From Paenalicyclobacillus ferrooxydans (lineage in GTDB: Bacteria > Bacillota > Bacilli > Alicyclobacillales > Alicyclobacillaceae): 64,000 nucleotides of DNA. The stretch is taken from positions 124,001 to 188,000 of the forward strand of contig NZ_LJCO01000011.1 of assembly GCF_001399675.1 (NCBI RefSeq). The letters run 5' to 3'. The notes beneath the pieces were generated by a model, which saw only the letters and a list, made by a program, of their open reading frames with translations, searched no databases and was not told the origin of the DNA. Both the position numbers and the translations under genes were made by a program. Of the stretch, positions 35,430-44,346 are shown piece after piece (the stretch's first letter is position 1; the number at the start of each line of letters is the position of its first letter).

Positions 35430-35479
35430 GCAATAAGTCATATTGTGCACTGTCGTGGATGTAGGGAGGTGCCACACGT

Positions 35480-36709
35480 TTGGCCAAAGGAGAATACATC
35501 GTCAGTTTAGACATCGGCACTTCTAAAGTAAGGGCAATTATTGGAGAGCAATCTGGGAACTCAATAAGTGTCATTGGCGTCGGCTCGGCTGACGGTGAAG
35601 GGATACGTCATGGATCCATCGTAGATATAGATCTTACGGTTCAGTCAATCCGTGAAGCGGTAGACCATGCGGAGCGCATGGTTGGAATTCACATTGCATC
35701 AGCCTACGTTGGTATTTCCGGCAATCATATCCAGCTTCAAAGCAGCCATGGAGTGGTCGCTGTATCCTCGCAAGACCGTGAAATTGGAGAAGAAGACATT
35801 GAACGTGTCCTGCAACAGGCACGGGTCATTGCCCTGCCTCCAGAACGAGAAATTATCGATGTTGTTGCCAAGGAGTACATCGTAGACGGACTGCGCGGGA
35901 TTATGGATCCTCGTGGGATGCTTGGTGTACGCCTTGAAGTGGAAGCGTACTTGATTACCGGTTCGAGAACCGCCATTCACAACGTTGTCCGATGCGTGGA
36001 GAAAGCGGGAATCGAAGTCGCAAATCTGGTTCTGATGCCGATGGCTGCAAGTGCTGTTGCGCTCTCCCAAGATGAACGCAAACTTGGCGTTGCCTTGGTT
36101 GATGTAGGCGCTGGCGCAACGTCTGTATCGGTGTTTGAGAATGGCGTTTTGGTTGGGACGAGCATCATTCCGATGGGCGGGGACTATGTCACACATGACA
36201 TTGCGATTGGTCTTCGGACCCAAACTGCTCAAGCGGAACAGGTTAAGTTGAGACACGGCTGCGCGGCTATTGAGGCTGCCTCTGACAGCGAACGCTTCAA
36301 CGTACCCCGCATTGGGAATCATCAAGAAGTGGAATACACGCAGCAAGAATTGGCATCGATTGTCGAGCCGCGGATGCAGGAGATTTTCTCTTTAGTCCGA
36401 AAAGAAATTGAAAAGATGGGCTACATTCATGACTTGCCGAGCGGGTATGTCTTGCACGGTGGTTGTATGTCGATGCAGGCCGCAGGAGAGTTGGCCAGTC
36501 ACGAACTGCAGGCTCCTGTTCGAGTTGCAGTGCCAGAATTCCTTGGCGTACGGGATCCGTCGTTTGTGAACGGTGTCGGTATCATCAGCTACGCACTGCG
36601 TTCGCAGTTGCGAGCGAGTCAGGTTGATATCGTCACTTCAGGACGACCGGTGAAAACCGGTGGCGGTATGTTCTCCCGTATCAAAGATTGGTTACGTGAC
36701 TTTATCTGA
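35480..36709 (+). CDS. ftsA: Cell division protein FtsA
   Basis: FtsA is an actin-like ATPase that tethers FtsZ to the membrane. The 409-residue protein has the phosphate loop S-L-D-I-G-T-S-K near the N-terminus, a second nucleotide motif D-V-G-A-G-A-T-S, the adenosine motif G-Y-V-L-H-G-G, and a C-terminal amphipathic helix (R-I-K-D-W-L-R-D-F-I) for membrane binding. TTG 35480 follows GGGAGG at 10 nt. Confidence 0.96.
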   Translation: MAKGEYIVSLDIGTSKVRAIIGEQSGNSISVIGVGSADGEGIRHGSIVDIDLTVQSIREAVDHAERMVGIHIASAYVGISGNHIQLQSSHGVVAVSSQDREIGEEDIERVLQQARVIALPPEREIIDVVAKEYIVDGLRGIMDPRGMLGVRLEVEAYLITGSRTAIHNVVRCVEKAGIEVANLVLMPMAASAVALSQDERKLGVALVDVGAGATSVSVFENGVLVGTSIIPMGGDYVTHDIAIGLRTQTAQAEQVKLRHGCAAIEAASDSERFNVPRIGNHQEVEYTQQELASIVEPRMQEIFSLVRKEIEKMGYIHDLPSGYVLHGGCMSMQAAGELASHELQAPVRVAVPEFLGVRDPSFVNGVGIISYALRSQLRASQVDIVTSGRPVKTGGGMFSRIKDWLRDFI

Positions 36710-36785
36710 TACGTGCAAACTGTATCAGTGATGGTTTGTCAAATCCAGCAGCGGCTGAGGTTGGGAAAGTCAAGGAGGAGCAGCA

Positions 36786-37898
36786 ATGCTTGATTTTGAT
36801 GTTGATTATGAACCACTGGCGAAAATAAAAGTCATCGGGGTCGGTGGCGGTGGTTGTAACGCTGTCAACCGGATGATTGAATCCGGAATTGAGGGTGTCG
36901 AATTCATTGTGGTGAACACCGATGCTCAGGCGTTGCAGCTCTCCAAGGCCTCGGTTAAACTGCAAATTGGTGAAAAACTGACGCGAGGGCTCGGTGCTGG
37001 TGCAAATCCTGAAATCGGGAAAAAGGCAGCAGAAGAGAGCCGGGAGTTGCTCGTTAATGCCTTGCAAGGGGCGGACCTTGTGTTTGTCACCGCAGGAATG
37101 GGCGGTGGAACAGGGACAGGTGCTGCACCGATTATTGCGGAAATTGCCAAGGAGATTGGTGCTCTCACGGTTGGTGTTGTCACAAAGCCGTTCCGCTTCG
37201 AACAAAAACGTCGCATGTCCCAGGCGGAAAGCGGGGTTAATAACCTGAAAGAAAAGGTTGACACCCTGATTGTGATTCCAAACGACCGCCTGCTTGAAAT
37301 TGTAGATCGAAACACGCCAATGCTAGAAGCATTCCGTGAAGCTGATAATGTGCTTCGCCAGGGCGTTTCCGGTATTTCAGATTTGATTGCGGTACCTGGA
37401 CTCATCAATGTCGACTTTGCCGACGTGAAAGCCATCATGGCCGAGCGTGGTTCAGCCTTGATGGGTATCGGTGTGGCAAGCGGTGAAAACCGTGCGACGG
37501 ATGCTGCGAAGAACGCCATCAGCAGTCCGCTCCTCGAGACCTCGATTGATGGTGCAATGGGTGTACTCATGCATATCGCAGGCGGTTCTGATCTTTCCCT
37601 GTGGGAAGTCAATGAAGCTGCTGATATTGTTTCAACCGCGGCAGACCCTGATGTAAACATGATTTTTGGCGCACACATTAATCCTGAACTCGGAGACGAG
37701 ATTGTGGTTACGGTGATTGCGACCGGCTTCGAAAACATGGGCAAACCAATCCAACAACCCATGAACCAGGCAGCCGCAACGACTTCACCAAAGTCGAAGA
37801 TTCCATCTATCGATGACTTCCAGCCACAGTCGGGAAATACTTGGGATGTTCCTGCGTTTATGCGTCGTCGGGACAGTCGCTTTGGGCGAGACAAGTAG
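36786..37898 (+). CDS. ftsZ: Cell division GTPase FtsZ
   Basis: FtsZ is the tubulin homologue that forms the Z-ring. The 370-residue protein has the tubulin signature G-G-G-T-G-T-G (106-112), the T7 synergy loop N-V-D-F-A-D-V-K, a short linker and the conserved C-terminal peptide D-V-P-A-F-M-R-R-R that binds FtsA and other partners. ATG 36786 is preceded by AAGGAGG. A strong terminator follows. Confidence 0.98.
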   Translation: MLDFDVDYEPLAKIKVIGVGGGGCNAVNRMIESGIEGVEFIVVNTDAQALQLSKASVKLQIGEKLTRGLGAGANPEIGKKAAEESRELLVNALQGADLVFVTAGMGGGTGTGAAPIIAEIAKEIGALTVGVVTKPFRFEQKRRMSQAESGVNNLKEKVDTLIVIPNDRLLEIVDRNTPMLEAFREADNVLRQGVSGISDLIAVPGLINVDFADVKAIMAERGSALMGIGVASGENRATDAAKNAISSPLLETSIDGAMGVLMHIAGGSDLSLWEVNEAADIVSTAADPDVNMIFGAHINPELGDEIVVTVIATGFENMGKPIQQPMNQAAATTSPKSKIPSIDDFQPQSGNTWDVPAFMRRRDSRFGRDK

Positions 37899-37927
37899 GC
37901 ATCCTGCAAACTTAGAAGATCCTCGGG

Positions 37928-37960
37928 CAGTCTATGCAGCAGCATAGACTGCTTTTTTTA
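37928..37960 (+). terminator. Intrinsic terminator after ftsZ
   Basis: GCAGTCTATGC (37928-37938) pairs perfectly with GCATAGACTGC (37943-37953) around a four-base loop, followed by seven Ts. Confidence 0.95.
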
Positions 37961-37976
37961 TGCTCGTCGGGTCCTT

Positions 37977-38010
37977 ATCATCAAAACTCCGCCATATCAT
38001 CAAAACTCCT
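37977..38010. repeat. 15-bp direct repeat between ftsZ and spoIIGA
   Basis: TATCATCAAAACTCC occurs twice (37977-37991 and 37996-38010) with a 19-bp period. No function is evident; it lies about 150 bp upstream of the spoIIGA promoter region. Confidence 0.8.
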
Positions 38011-38156
38011 CAAGGAAACCTTCTTCAAACGCGCTGATAAAATTCGTCTGCTCAAATCCCTCGTGATTTTCCGCATGGACAACTAGCTTTCAGAAATCAA
38101 CAAAAGATCTAGTAATTCGTTGTCAAGTTCCGACAGGGTTTGAAATAGAGATGTAC

Positions 38157-38162
38157 TATACT
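38157..38162 (+). promoter_or_regulatory. Probable -10 of the spoIIG promoter
   Basis: TATACT (38157-38162) lies 27 bp before the spoIIGA start. There is no -35 at 17 bp. In B. subtilis spoIIG the -35 is displaced upstream and Spo0A binds over it; here TTGTCAAG and TTCCGACA (38120-38135) are near that position but are only imperfect Spo0A boxes. Confidence 0.4.
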
Positions 38163-38189
38163 ATGGCCATCGCAGCTCGAGGTGATGCC

Positions 38190-39200
38190 GTGCCTGTCAT
38201 ATACGCAGACGTGGTTTTCGCAGTCAACCTGTTGATGGACGGTGTGATCATCATCGCCACCACCCTCATCATAAAGCGCAGAGTTCGCCCGATGCGCACA
38301 TTTTTGGGGGCGGTGTTCGGGGCCGCGTACGCGATGCTCCTATTCACTCCACAGCTCTCGTTCCTCACCACTTGGGTAGGAAAAGCGCTGGCGTCCCTGT
38401 TGATGGTTGTCATAGCAATTCCATTTCGCAGTTTGCTCGAATTAACCCGTAACGTGGTTGTGCTCTACTGCGTCACCTTTGTGCTCGCAGGTGCCGTGCT
38501 CGCATTGCACTTTGCTGCACCGGGTATGTCGCTGGCTCAAGGAACGGTCATTTCAGGAGGGCGTATCGCGTTCCAGACATCGGTCTCCGGGCTGGCAGTG
38601 GTTGCTGCTATACCCATCGCGATGTGGCTGCTTCATGTTGCGATTGGACGTGCTCGCAGAATCCGTCACCAGTCCCAAAGTTTGGTGTCCGTGACGGCTT
38701 CGCTTGGTGAAAATCAAGTAGAGTTTGTTGGCTTGCTCGATACCGGCAACCAGTTGCACGATCCGCTTTCCGGCCTTCCAGTATGTCTGCTTGATGCGTC
38801 TGTGTTTGAGCGTCTGGTGCCTGATTCGATGGGGATTTTGTTTCAAAAAGGAGTCGATCTTCTCGCTGCGATCCCCAACCTCGCTCATGAGCCTGGAATG
38901 CCCAAACTGCATCTTGTGCCATTCCGCGGTGCCGGGGGTGCACAGAAAGTCACGATAGCAATCCGTCCTGATCAACTGTGGGTCACGCATGACGGTGCTG
39001 ACCGGGTCTTAGCTCGACCGTGTCTACTGGCTTTGCATATGGACCCACTGTCTGTTGACGCCCGGTTTGAGGCCATATTACACACAGAAATACTTACGGG
39101 GGATGACAGACATGACAGAAACACATCGACTCAAAAAAGTGAGTATGAGACTTCGAATTCGGTTACAACTGCTATGGATTCGCGTCCGATCCAAAATTAA
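38190..39200 (+). CDS. spoIIGA: Sigma-E processing aspartic protease SpoIIGA
   Basis: SpoIIGA is a membrane aspartic protease that cleaves pro-sigma-E in the mother cell once SpoIIR signals from the forespore. The 336-residue protein has five or so N-terminal spans (about residues 3-155) and a cytoplasmic protease half with the catalytic L-L-D-T-G-N (Asp184). GTG 38190 is preferred: it has GAGGTGAT upstream and lies downstream of the TATACT -10, whereas in-frame ATGs at 38151 and 38163 overlap the promoter. The 3' end overlaps sigE by 89 nt, much more than usual. Confidence 0.92.
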   Translation: MPVIYADVVFAVNLLMDGVIIIATTLIIKRRVRPMRTFLGAVFGAAYAMLLFTPQLSFLTTWVGKALASLLMVVIAIPFRSLLELTRNVVVLYCVTFVLAGAVLALHFAAPGMSLAQGTVISGGRIAFQTSVSGLAVVAAIPIAMWLLHVAIGRARRIRHQSQSLVSVTASLGENQVEFVGLLDTGNQLHDPLSGLPVCLLDASVFERLVPDSMGILFQKGVDLLAAIPNLAHEPGMPKLHLVPFRGAGGAQKVTIAIRPDQLWVTHDGADRVLARPCLLALHMDPLSVDARFEAILHTEILTGDDRHDRNTSTQKSEYETSNSVTTAMDSRPIQN

Positions 39201-39861
39201 TGGAGGCGTCGAAGAGGTCTACTATGTAGGCGGCAGCGAAGCCCTGCCGCCTCCGCTGACAAGGGATGAAGAGGCGTATCTTCTGACCCGTCTGCCAGAT
39301 GGCGACGAGTCCGTAAGGTCCATGCTGATTGAACGAAATCTGAGACTCGTTGTATATATTGCAAGGAAGTTTGAAAACACGGGTTTACACATCGAAGACC
39401 TCGTATCGATAGGGACGATTGGCCTCATCAAGGCAGTGAATACCTTCGATCCCTCGAAAAAAATCAAGCTCGCCACATATGCGTCGCGCTGTATTGAAAA
39501 CGAGATCCTCATGTACCTGCGCCGAAACAATAAGCTAAAGTCAGAGGTTTCATTTGATGAGCCGTTAAACGTGGATTGGGACGGCAATGAACTGTTGTTG
39601 TCCGATGTGCTTGGAACAGAAGCAGATACCATTTATCGCAATCTCGAAGATGAGGTGGACAAGGTCCTGCTCTACGATGCGCTGTCGAAGCTGACTGACC
39701 GAGAGCGGAGAATCATGGAACTGCGGTTTGGGCTTGGCCGGCCGTCAGAGATGACACAAAAGGATGTTGCGGATCTGCTCGGTATCTCCCAGTCTTACAT
39801 CTCTCGGCTTGAAAAGCGGATTATCAAACGCCTACGCAGAGAGTTTAACCGAATGGTGTGA
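39112..39861 (+). CDS. sigE: Pro-sigma-E, early mother-cell sigma factor
   Basis: The 249-residue sigma factor is almost identical in layout to B. subtilis Sig[18 protein letters not shown] in region 2, [15 protein letters not shown] and a C-terminal helix-turn-helix with [13 protein letters not shown]. An amphipathic basic pro-sequence precedes [13 protein letters not shown] 39112 follows GGGGG by 9 nt and gives a pro-sequence of about 36 residues, longer than the 27 or so of B. subtilis; ATG 39145 would give the usual length but has no SD. Confidence 0.96.
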   Translation: MTETHRLKKVSMRLRIRLQLLWIRVRSKINGGVEEVYYVGGSEALPPPLTRDEEAYLLTRLPDGDESVRSMLIERNLRLVVYIARKFENTGLHIEDLVSIGTIGLIKAVNTFDPSKKIKLATYASRCIENEILMYLRRNNKLKSEVSFDEPLNVDWDGNELLLSDVLGTEADTIYRNLEDEVDKVLLYDALSKLTDRERRIMELRFGLGRPSEMTQKDVADLLGISQSYISRLEKRIIKRLRREFNRMV

Positions 39862-39908
39862 TTTCAAAACGGTGTGATTTCAAAGAAGTCTGTGAACCGC
39901 CCCTTGTT

Positions 39909-39936
39909 GCATAAGTTTGCCCCCCTCGGAAATACT
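39909..39936 (+). promoter_or_regulatory. Forespore (sigma-F/G-type) promoter upstream of sigG
   Basis: GCATA (39909-39913), 14 bp and GGAAATACT (39928-39936) resemble the sigma-F consensus (GYATA, about 15 bp, GGNNANANT). The sigG start codon is about 70 bp downstream. sigG is known to be transcribed by sigma-F and by sigma-G itself. Confidence 0.6.
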
Positions 39937-40005
39937 GATGACGACACTTCGGACCATTTGCTTTGGAACTGCTGAACTCGTCAGTCACCTTGGGGGGAAC
40001 GTGGA

Positions 40006-40791
40006 TTGAAGCGTACGAAAGTCGAGATTTGCGGTGTGAACACCTCGCAACTTCCGGTGCTCACGAATGCTGAGATGCGAGAACTGTTCACAGTTTTGAA
40101 CGAAGGTGACCTGTCTGCGCGAGAAAAATTGGTCAATGGAAATCTGCGGTTAGTACTCTCCGTCATCCAGCGGTTCAACAACCGTGGAGAGTATGTGGAC
40201 GACCTGTTTCAGGTTGGTTGTATTGGCCTTATGAAGGCCATTGATAACTTTGATCTCGGTCAGAACGTTCGTTTTTCTACATATGCAGTCCCGATGATTA
40301 TCGGTGAAATTCGGCGTTACCTGCGTGACAACAATCCGATTCGAGTCAGCCGGTCACTGCGTGATATCGCCTACAAGGCACTCCAGGTTCGCGATCAACT
40401 GACAAATCAAAACCTTCGCGAGCCAACGATTCAGGAAATCTCGAAGGAGTTGTCGCTGCCGAAGGAAGATGTGGTGTTTGCACTTGATGCCATTCAGGAT
40501 CCAGTCTCCTTGTTTGAACCTATCTACCATGACGGAGGCGATCCGATTTACGTCATGGACCAGATTCATGACGATAAAAACCTGGACAAGTCTTGGGTGG
40601 AAGAGATCGCCGTTCGGGAAGCCATGCGCCGTCTGAACGACCGCGAGAAAAAAATTCTGTCGATGAGATTCTTTGAGGGGAAAACACAAATGGAGGTCGC
40701 TGAAGAGATCGGTATCTCACAAGCGCAGGTATCCCGGTTGGAAAAAGCCGCGATTCAACGTATGCAAAAACACGTCCAGAGTGACGCCTGA
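40006..40791 (+). CDS. sigG: Late forespore sigma factor SigG
   Basis: The 261-residue sigma factor matches B. subtilis SigG throughout: the N-terminal K-V-E-I-C-G-V-N-T-S, R-F-N-N-R-G-E-Y-V-D-D-L-F-Q-V-G-C-I-G-L in region 2, R-V-S-R-S-L-R-D-I-A, and the region 4 helix-turn-helix E-E-I-G-I-S-Q-A-Q-V-S-R-L-E-K. It drives late forespore genes. Start is TTG 40006 behind a run of six Gs. It follows sigE by 144 nt with a forespore-type promoter in between. Confidence 0.97.
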   Translation: MKRTKVEICGVNTSQLPVLTNAEMRELFTVLNEGDLSAREKLVNGNLRLVLSVIQRFNNRGEYVDDLFQVGCIGLMKAIDNFDLGQNVRFSTYAVPMIIGEIRRYLRDNNPIRVSRSLRDIAYKALQVRDQLTNQNLREPTIQEISKELSLPKEDVVFALDAIQDPVSLFEPIYHDGGDPIYVMDQIHDDKNLDKSWVEEIAVREAMRRLNDREKKILSMRFFEGKTQMEVAEEIGISQAQVSRLEKAAIQRMQKHVQSDA

Positions 40792-40850
40792 AGAACAACG
40801 GAGAGTCCTCGATAGTCTTCGGTACTTGGACGGTTCCTGAAAGCAAAACA

Positions 40851-40918
40851 TCCCGCCTCGGCAAGTTCTATCTTCTTCGACATATACTGAGAGGAGAATG
40901 GTGACCTAGGAGGCGGGA
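40851..40918 (+). promoter_or_regulatory. Sigma-E-like promoter and SD-masking inverted repeat before ylmC
   Basis: CATATACT (40881-40888) fits the sigma-E -10 (CATAYAMT) exactly; GCAAGTT (40861-40867) is a partial -35 at 13 bp. Separately, TCCCGCCTC (40851-40859) is a perfect inverted copy of GAGGCGGGA (40910-40918), which includes the ylmC SD. The left arm lies upstream of the predicted sigma-E start site, so only longer readthrough transcripts could form the hairpin. Confidence 0.45.
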
Positions 40919-40922
40919 CACT

Positions 40923-41216
40923 ATGCGCATATCTGACCTTCAATCGAAAGACGTCGTCAGCGTTGGAGATGGAAAGCGTCTAGGGTCGATTGGAGACCTG
41001 GAGATAGACACGGACAGCGGACTCATTTCTGCCTTGGTGATACCGTCGCAAGGCAGGTTCTTCGGGATGATCGGCAGTGGACAAGATTACGTGATACCGT
41101 GGAATCAAATTGTGAAAATCGGAACCGACGTCATTCTGGTGGACCTCAGACCGCTTCGGGAGACAGGTTATTATCTGCCTCCTCAATCTGGGAAACATGG
41201 CACGGGAGGGTACTGA
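40923..41216 (+). CDS. ylmC: YlmC/YmxH-family PRC-barrel protein
   Basis: The 97-residue protein is a single PRC-barrel domain of the YlmC/YmxH group (S-D-L-Q-S-K-D-V-V ... G-S-I-G-D-L-E-I-D ... W-N-Q-I-V-K-I-G-T-D-V-I-L-V). Such proteins are common in sporeformers after sigG; function unknown. ATG 40923 has AGGAGG upstream. Confidence 0.9.
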   Translation: MRISDLQSKDVVSVGDGKRLGSIGDLEIDTDSGLISALVIPSQGRFFGMIGSGQDYVIPWNQIVKIGTDVILVDLRPLRETGYYLPPQSGKHGTGGY

Positions 41217-41299
41217 CCCGTTACCTCGTGCCGGCCCATCTTGACCGAGACCTTGTTTGATGTCCCTCTTATTCTGCTCCCCAGCATTTTTGGCATTCG

Positions 41300-41320
41300 G
41301 CTCCCCGGACTTTGGGGAGC
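41300..41320 (+). terminator. Hairpin between ylmC and ylmD, with an alternative partner
   Basis: GCTCCCC (41300-41306) pairs with GGGGAGC (41314-41320) and ATTATTCTTG follows. An identical GCTCCCC at 41276-41282 could pair with the same 3' arm instead, so two exclusive structures are possible. The T-tail is poor. Confidence 0.5.
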
Positions 41321-41411
41321 ATTATTCTTGTTCGCACGCACAATCCGAGCGTTGCCTCGCAGCCGTCTTCTGTCGTAAGCTCTAGGTAGCAGAACGGAGG
41401 GAGGCGTTTTT

Positions 41412-42236
41412 TTGTTTGACAGCTTGGTTGGAGGTGCCTTGAATTCAAACGTCTGGGTGATTCCAGAATGGTCGGATGACTTGGTGCGCGGAGGTTTCTC
41501 ATTCCGTCAAGGCGGGTTCAGTGAAGGGCCATACGAAACGTTGAACCTTGGGGCAAAGGTTGGCGACGACATAGAAAAAGTGCGTATGAACCGTGAAGTA
41601 GTAGCAACCGCGGGGTTTGGCCCGCAGACTGAATGGGTGATGGCTCAGCAAGTCCACGGTCACAACGTCGGGGTGGTCGGAAGACGGGAACGCGGTGCAG
41701 GTGTGACTCTTGAGATGCCGCCGATTCAAGATTGTGATGCACTCGTGACGAACGAGCCGGAAACGACGCTGGTTATTTTGACGGCAGATTGTGTGCCGGT
41801 GCTGTTTTACGATCCGGTTCATCGCGCGATTGGTGCAGCCCATTCAGGTTGGCGCGGAACCACGCAACATATTGTTCAGCAGGTGATTTTGCACATGCAA
41901 TTCCTGTACATGACTGAGGCAAGAGACCTGCGCGTCGCCATCGGTCCATCTATCCATAGATGTTGCTACGAGGTGGATGAGCCGGTTGCTGACATCGTTC
42001 GAAACGAGTTTGGTGAAAACTACTTGGTATCTCGCTTTCAAAAGCCAGGCAAGTACCTTTTGGGACTGCAAGACTGCATCAAGCGAGACTTGATCCAGAT
42101 GGGTGTGTCTCCGGCGAACATTGAAGACGCCGGTCTCTGTACCTCTTGCCATACGGATCTGTTGTTTTCGCACCGAAAAGAGCAAGGCAAAACCGGTCGA
42201 GAATGCGGCATTATTCGGTTGAATCACTTTGAGTGA
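41412..42236 (+). CDS. ylmD: YlmD/YfiH multicopper-like purine nucleoside phosphorylase (PgeF family)
   Basis: The 274-residue protein belongs to the YfiH/LACC1 family, reported to act on purine nucleosides and, in some bacteria, to edit peptidoglycan precursors. Family motifs: Q-Q-V-H-G-H, A-D-C-V-P-V, A-A-H-S-G-W-R-G-T and C-T-S-C-H-T, giving the His/Cys metal site. TTG 41412 follows GGAGGGAGG by 7 nt. First gene of the ylmDE(G)H group here. Confidence 0.92.
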   Translation: MFDSLVGGALNSNVWVIPEWSDDLVRGGFSFRQGGFSEGPYETLNLGAKVGDDIEKVRMNREVVATAGFGPQTEWVMAQQVHGHNVGVVGRRERGAGVTLEMPPIQDCDALVTNEPETTLVILTADCVPVLFYDPVHRAIGAAHSGWRGTTQHIVQQVILHMQFLYMTEARDLRVAIGPSIHRCCYEVDEPVADIVRNEFGENYLVSRFQKPGKYLLGLQDCIKRDLIQMGVSPANIEDAGLCTSCHTDLLFSHRKEQGKTGRECGIIRLNHFE

Positions 42237-42318
42237 AGACGGGCGGGCAGACTCTTCAAACGAGGGTTAGAAGGACTTCTCCGTAAAGAGTGGAAATATA
42301 ATGGGGGAGGGTGGTTGG

Positions 42319-43029
42319 GTGGACGGCAAGGCGGAGTACGAACAAAGGTTTGATGACGTGTTGTCTGCCGTGGCATCTGCCTGTACCCGTGCAGGCAGGG
42401 CGTCGCAAGAGATCCGTGTCATCGGCGTAACAAAAACGGTGGATAAACAGGCGATAGATCCGCTGCTCGATGTGGGCGTCCGGGAGTTTGGAGAAAACCG
42501 GTGGCAACATGCCAGGGAGATGCTAATGCATCCCCGCCGCTCAGAAGCAACTTGGCATTTTATTGGGCATCTTCAAACGAAAAAGGCTAAGTACATCGTA
42601 CCGAATTTTGACTACATTCACTCCATTGATTCCGTGCCCTTGTTGCAGGAAATTGAGCGCCAGGCTGAGCGTTTCGAGAGACAACTGTACGGCTTGATTC
42701 AAGTCAACGTCTCCGGTGAGGAGACGAAGTATGGTGTTGAGCCGCATTATGCAAGGGCCCTTCTCGAAAGAGCCACACAGTGCAAGCGGCTGCAGGTCGT
42801 GGGACTTATGACCATGGCCCCGGCTGGGGTGTCTGAAGAAGAGGCTAGAGCGGTTTTTCGCGGGCTGTCGTCGCTCCGATTCGAACTCAGCGAACAACTC
42901 GGGCTGGAATCGCTGACTGAGCTGTCGATGGGCATGTCTGATGATTTCCCTTTAGCAATTGAGGAAGGCGCGACAATGATTCGAGTAGGTCGGCGTCTGA
43001 TGGGCGACAGTTTTACGCCGGCAGGATAA
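42319..43029 (+). CDS. ylmE: PLP homeostasis protein YlmE (YggS family)
   Basis: The 236-residue PLP-binding protein of the YggS/PLPBP family buffers pyridoxal phosphate and has no known catalytic activity. The PLP lysine is Lys39 in I-G-V-T-K-T; E-N-R-W-Q and G-H-L-Q-T-K-K are also typical, with G-M-S-D-D-F near the end. GTG 42319 has GGGAGGG 8 nt upstream; ATG 42301 in frame overlaps that SD. Confidence 0.93.
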   Translation: MDGKAEYEQRFDDVLSAVASACTRAGRASQEIRVIGVTKTVDKQAIDPLLDVGVREFGENRWQHAREMLMHPRRSEATWHFIGHLQTKKAKYIVPNFDYIHSIDSVPLLQEIERQAERFERQLYGLIQVNVSGEETKYGVEPHYARALLERATQCKRLQVVGLMTMAPAGVSEEEARAVFRGLSSLRFELSEQLGLESLTELSMGMSDDFPLAIEEGATMIRVGRRLMGDSFTPAG

Positions 43030-43086
43030 ATCTCCTCTGTCTAAATTGACTTTAGAACCGAATGACACCCGAAATGAGGCCAATGA

Positions 43087-43383
43087 ATGGGCATTTATGT
43101 CGTTTTGAACATTGTGAATGGCGTTCTCGCAGCATACGGGTACGTTTTGATTGCAACCGCTATTATTTCATGGATTCCAGACTTGTCCTCCACACAACTC
43201 GGCCAGATCCTGGATCGACTTTCAGACCCGTATTTAAGATTATTTCGACGATTCATACCCCCTGTTCAACTCGGCGGCATCATGCTTGATGTGGCATTCC
43301 TCGTCGCCATCATCGTGTATTTCTTCGTAGAACGCGGAATCATGGCCGTACTCGTCAGTGTCGCTGCAAGGATTATTGGATGA
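43087..43383 (+). CDS. ylmG: YggT-family membrane protein YlmG
   Basis: The 98-residue protein has two hydrophobic spans (about 7-30 and 65-92) joined by S-D-P-Y-L-R-L-F-R-R-F-I-P-P, the YggT signature. It is linked to division or membrane organisation; biochemical function is unknown. It follows ylmE directly, where B. subtilis has ylmF (sepF) in between, and overlaps ylmH by 4 nt. Confidence 0.93.
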   Translation: MGIYVVLNIVNGVLAAYGYVLIATAIISWIPDLSSTQLGQILDRLSDPYLRLFRRFIPPVQLGGIMLDVAFLVAIIVYFFVERGIMAVLVSVAARIIG

Positions 43384-44162
43384 CGATGAATGACACATCC
43401 ACACAGGGCTGGTTGCGCCCATCAGAACAGTCCTTCTACCGAAGAGCAACAGATCTAACGGCTTGGGTTCGCCGCGAGATGAACTGGAAGCTGACCGATT
43501 TTCTCAGCCCGCGGGAATTTCAGATCGTGGAGTCAGTCGCGAGACGTGATGGTTGTCTGGCTGTTGGATATGGCGGTGCTGCGGCGTCCGAGCGGTTACG
43601 AGCGTATGTCATGCCGGATGACTGGCAGCCTCAAAAAGAGGACTTCAATATCACGCTCCTGCAGGCACAAACATTAGAGGGTGAGCTCAGTCATGGGGCA
43701 GTACTGGGGTCCATCCTTGGGACAGGCATTGACAGAAGGAAAATCGGAGACATTGAAGTAAGGGAGCAATCTGCAATTGTTGCTGTGTGTCAGGATATCG
43801 TCCCGTTTCTGCAAACGCACTGGGTGCAAGCGGGCAGGCATGCCATTTCATTAACCGTGACACTGGACGATGCCTTTGTTGGTCCTCAATATGACGACGA
43901 GCTTGTCTCCCTCGCGTCGCTGCGGATCGATGCTCTGATCGGGGCATGTTGTCACTGGTCACGAACGAAAGCGAAGGAGGCCGTGGAACGAGGAGACGTC
44001 TCGCTGAACTTCACGGAGGTTTCGAACGCGGACGAGCCTGTTGGAACAGGTGATATCGTCTCAGTACGACATTTTGGTCGAATTCGGATTCATGAGACCA
44101 TCGGCGAATCGAAAAAAGGTCGCCTGCGGATTAAGGTCGGCATACTAAAATCCAATCATTAA
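43380..44162 (+). CDS. ylmH: S4-domain RNA-binding protein YlmH
   Basis: The 260-residue protein has an N-terminal YlmH-specific region (D-F-L-S-P-R-E-F, Y-G-G-A ... S-E-R-L-R-A) and a C-terminal S4 RNA-binding domain (about 182-250: L-R-I-D-A-L-I-G ... K-A-K-E-A-V-E-R-G-D-V). YlmH has been implicated in ribosome-associated quality control as an RqcP-like factor; rqcH is also in this window. Start ATG 43380 overlaps the ylmG stop. Confidence 0.93.
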   Translation: MTMNDTSTQGWLRPSEQSFYRRATDLTAWVRREMNWKLTDFLSPREFQIVESVARRDGCLAVGYGGAAASERLRAYVMPDDWQPQKEDFNITLLQAQTLEGELSHGAVLGSILGTGIDRRKIGDIEVREQSAIVAVCQDIVPFLQTHWVQAGRHAISLTVTLDDAFVGPQYDDELVSLASLRIDALIGACCHWSRTKAKEAVERGDVSLNFTEVSNADEPVGTGDIVSVRHFGRIRIHETIGESKKGRLRIKVGILKSNH

Positions 44163-44346
44163 GCAGGAAATGTGTTTAATTGTGTCGAAAGAGTAACAAC
44201 GTTTTGTGCTAGTTCTGCCAAGCATTGTCGATTTTTCGCGAAGTCGGTCGCTGGCAAAGCCGGGCACGTCAGAAATAAGTCGAATTATCGCGCAGGTGTG
44301 TCACCACATCGAACGCGATGATGTGCTGATAGGAGGGGGCCAGAGG

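Noticed and set aside
36926-37945. 339-codon leftward frame opposite ftsZ
   Set aside because: It lies wholly opposite a strongly conserved gene and is rich in Ser, Thr, Ala and Pro as expected of an antisense shadow; no SD.
44183-44189. TGTCGAA, a Spo0A-box match upstream of divIVA
   Set aside because: A single 7-bp match with no promoter near it is expected by chance.
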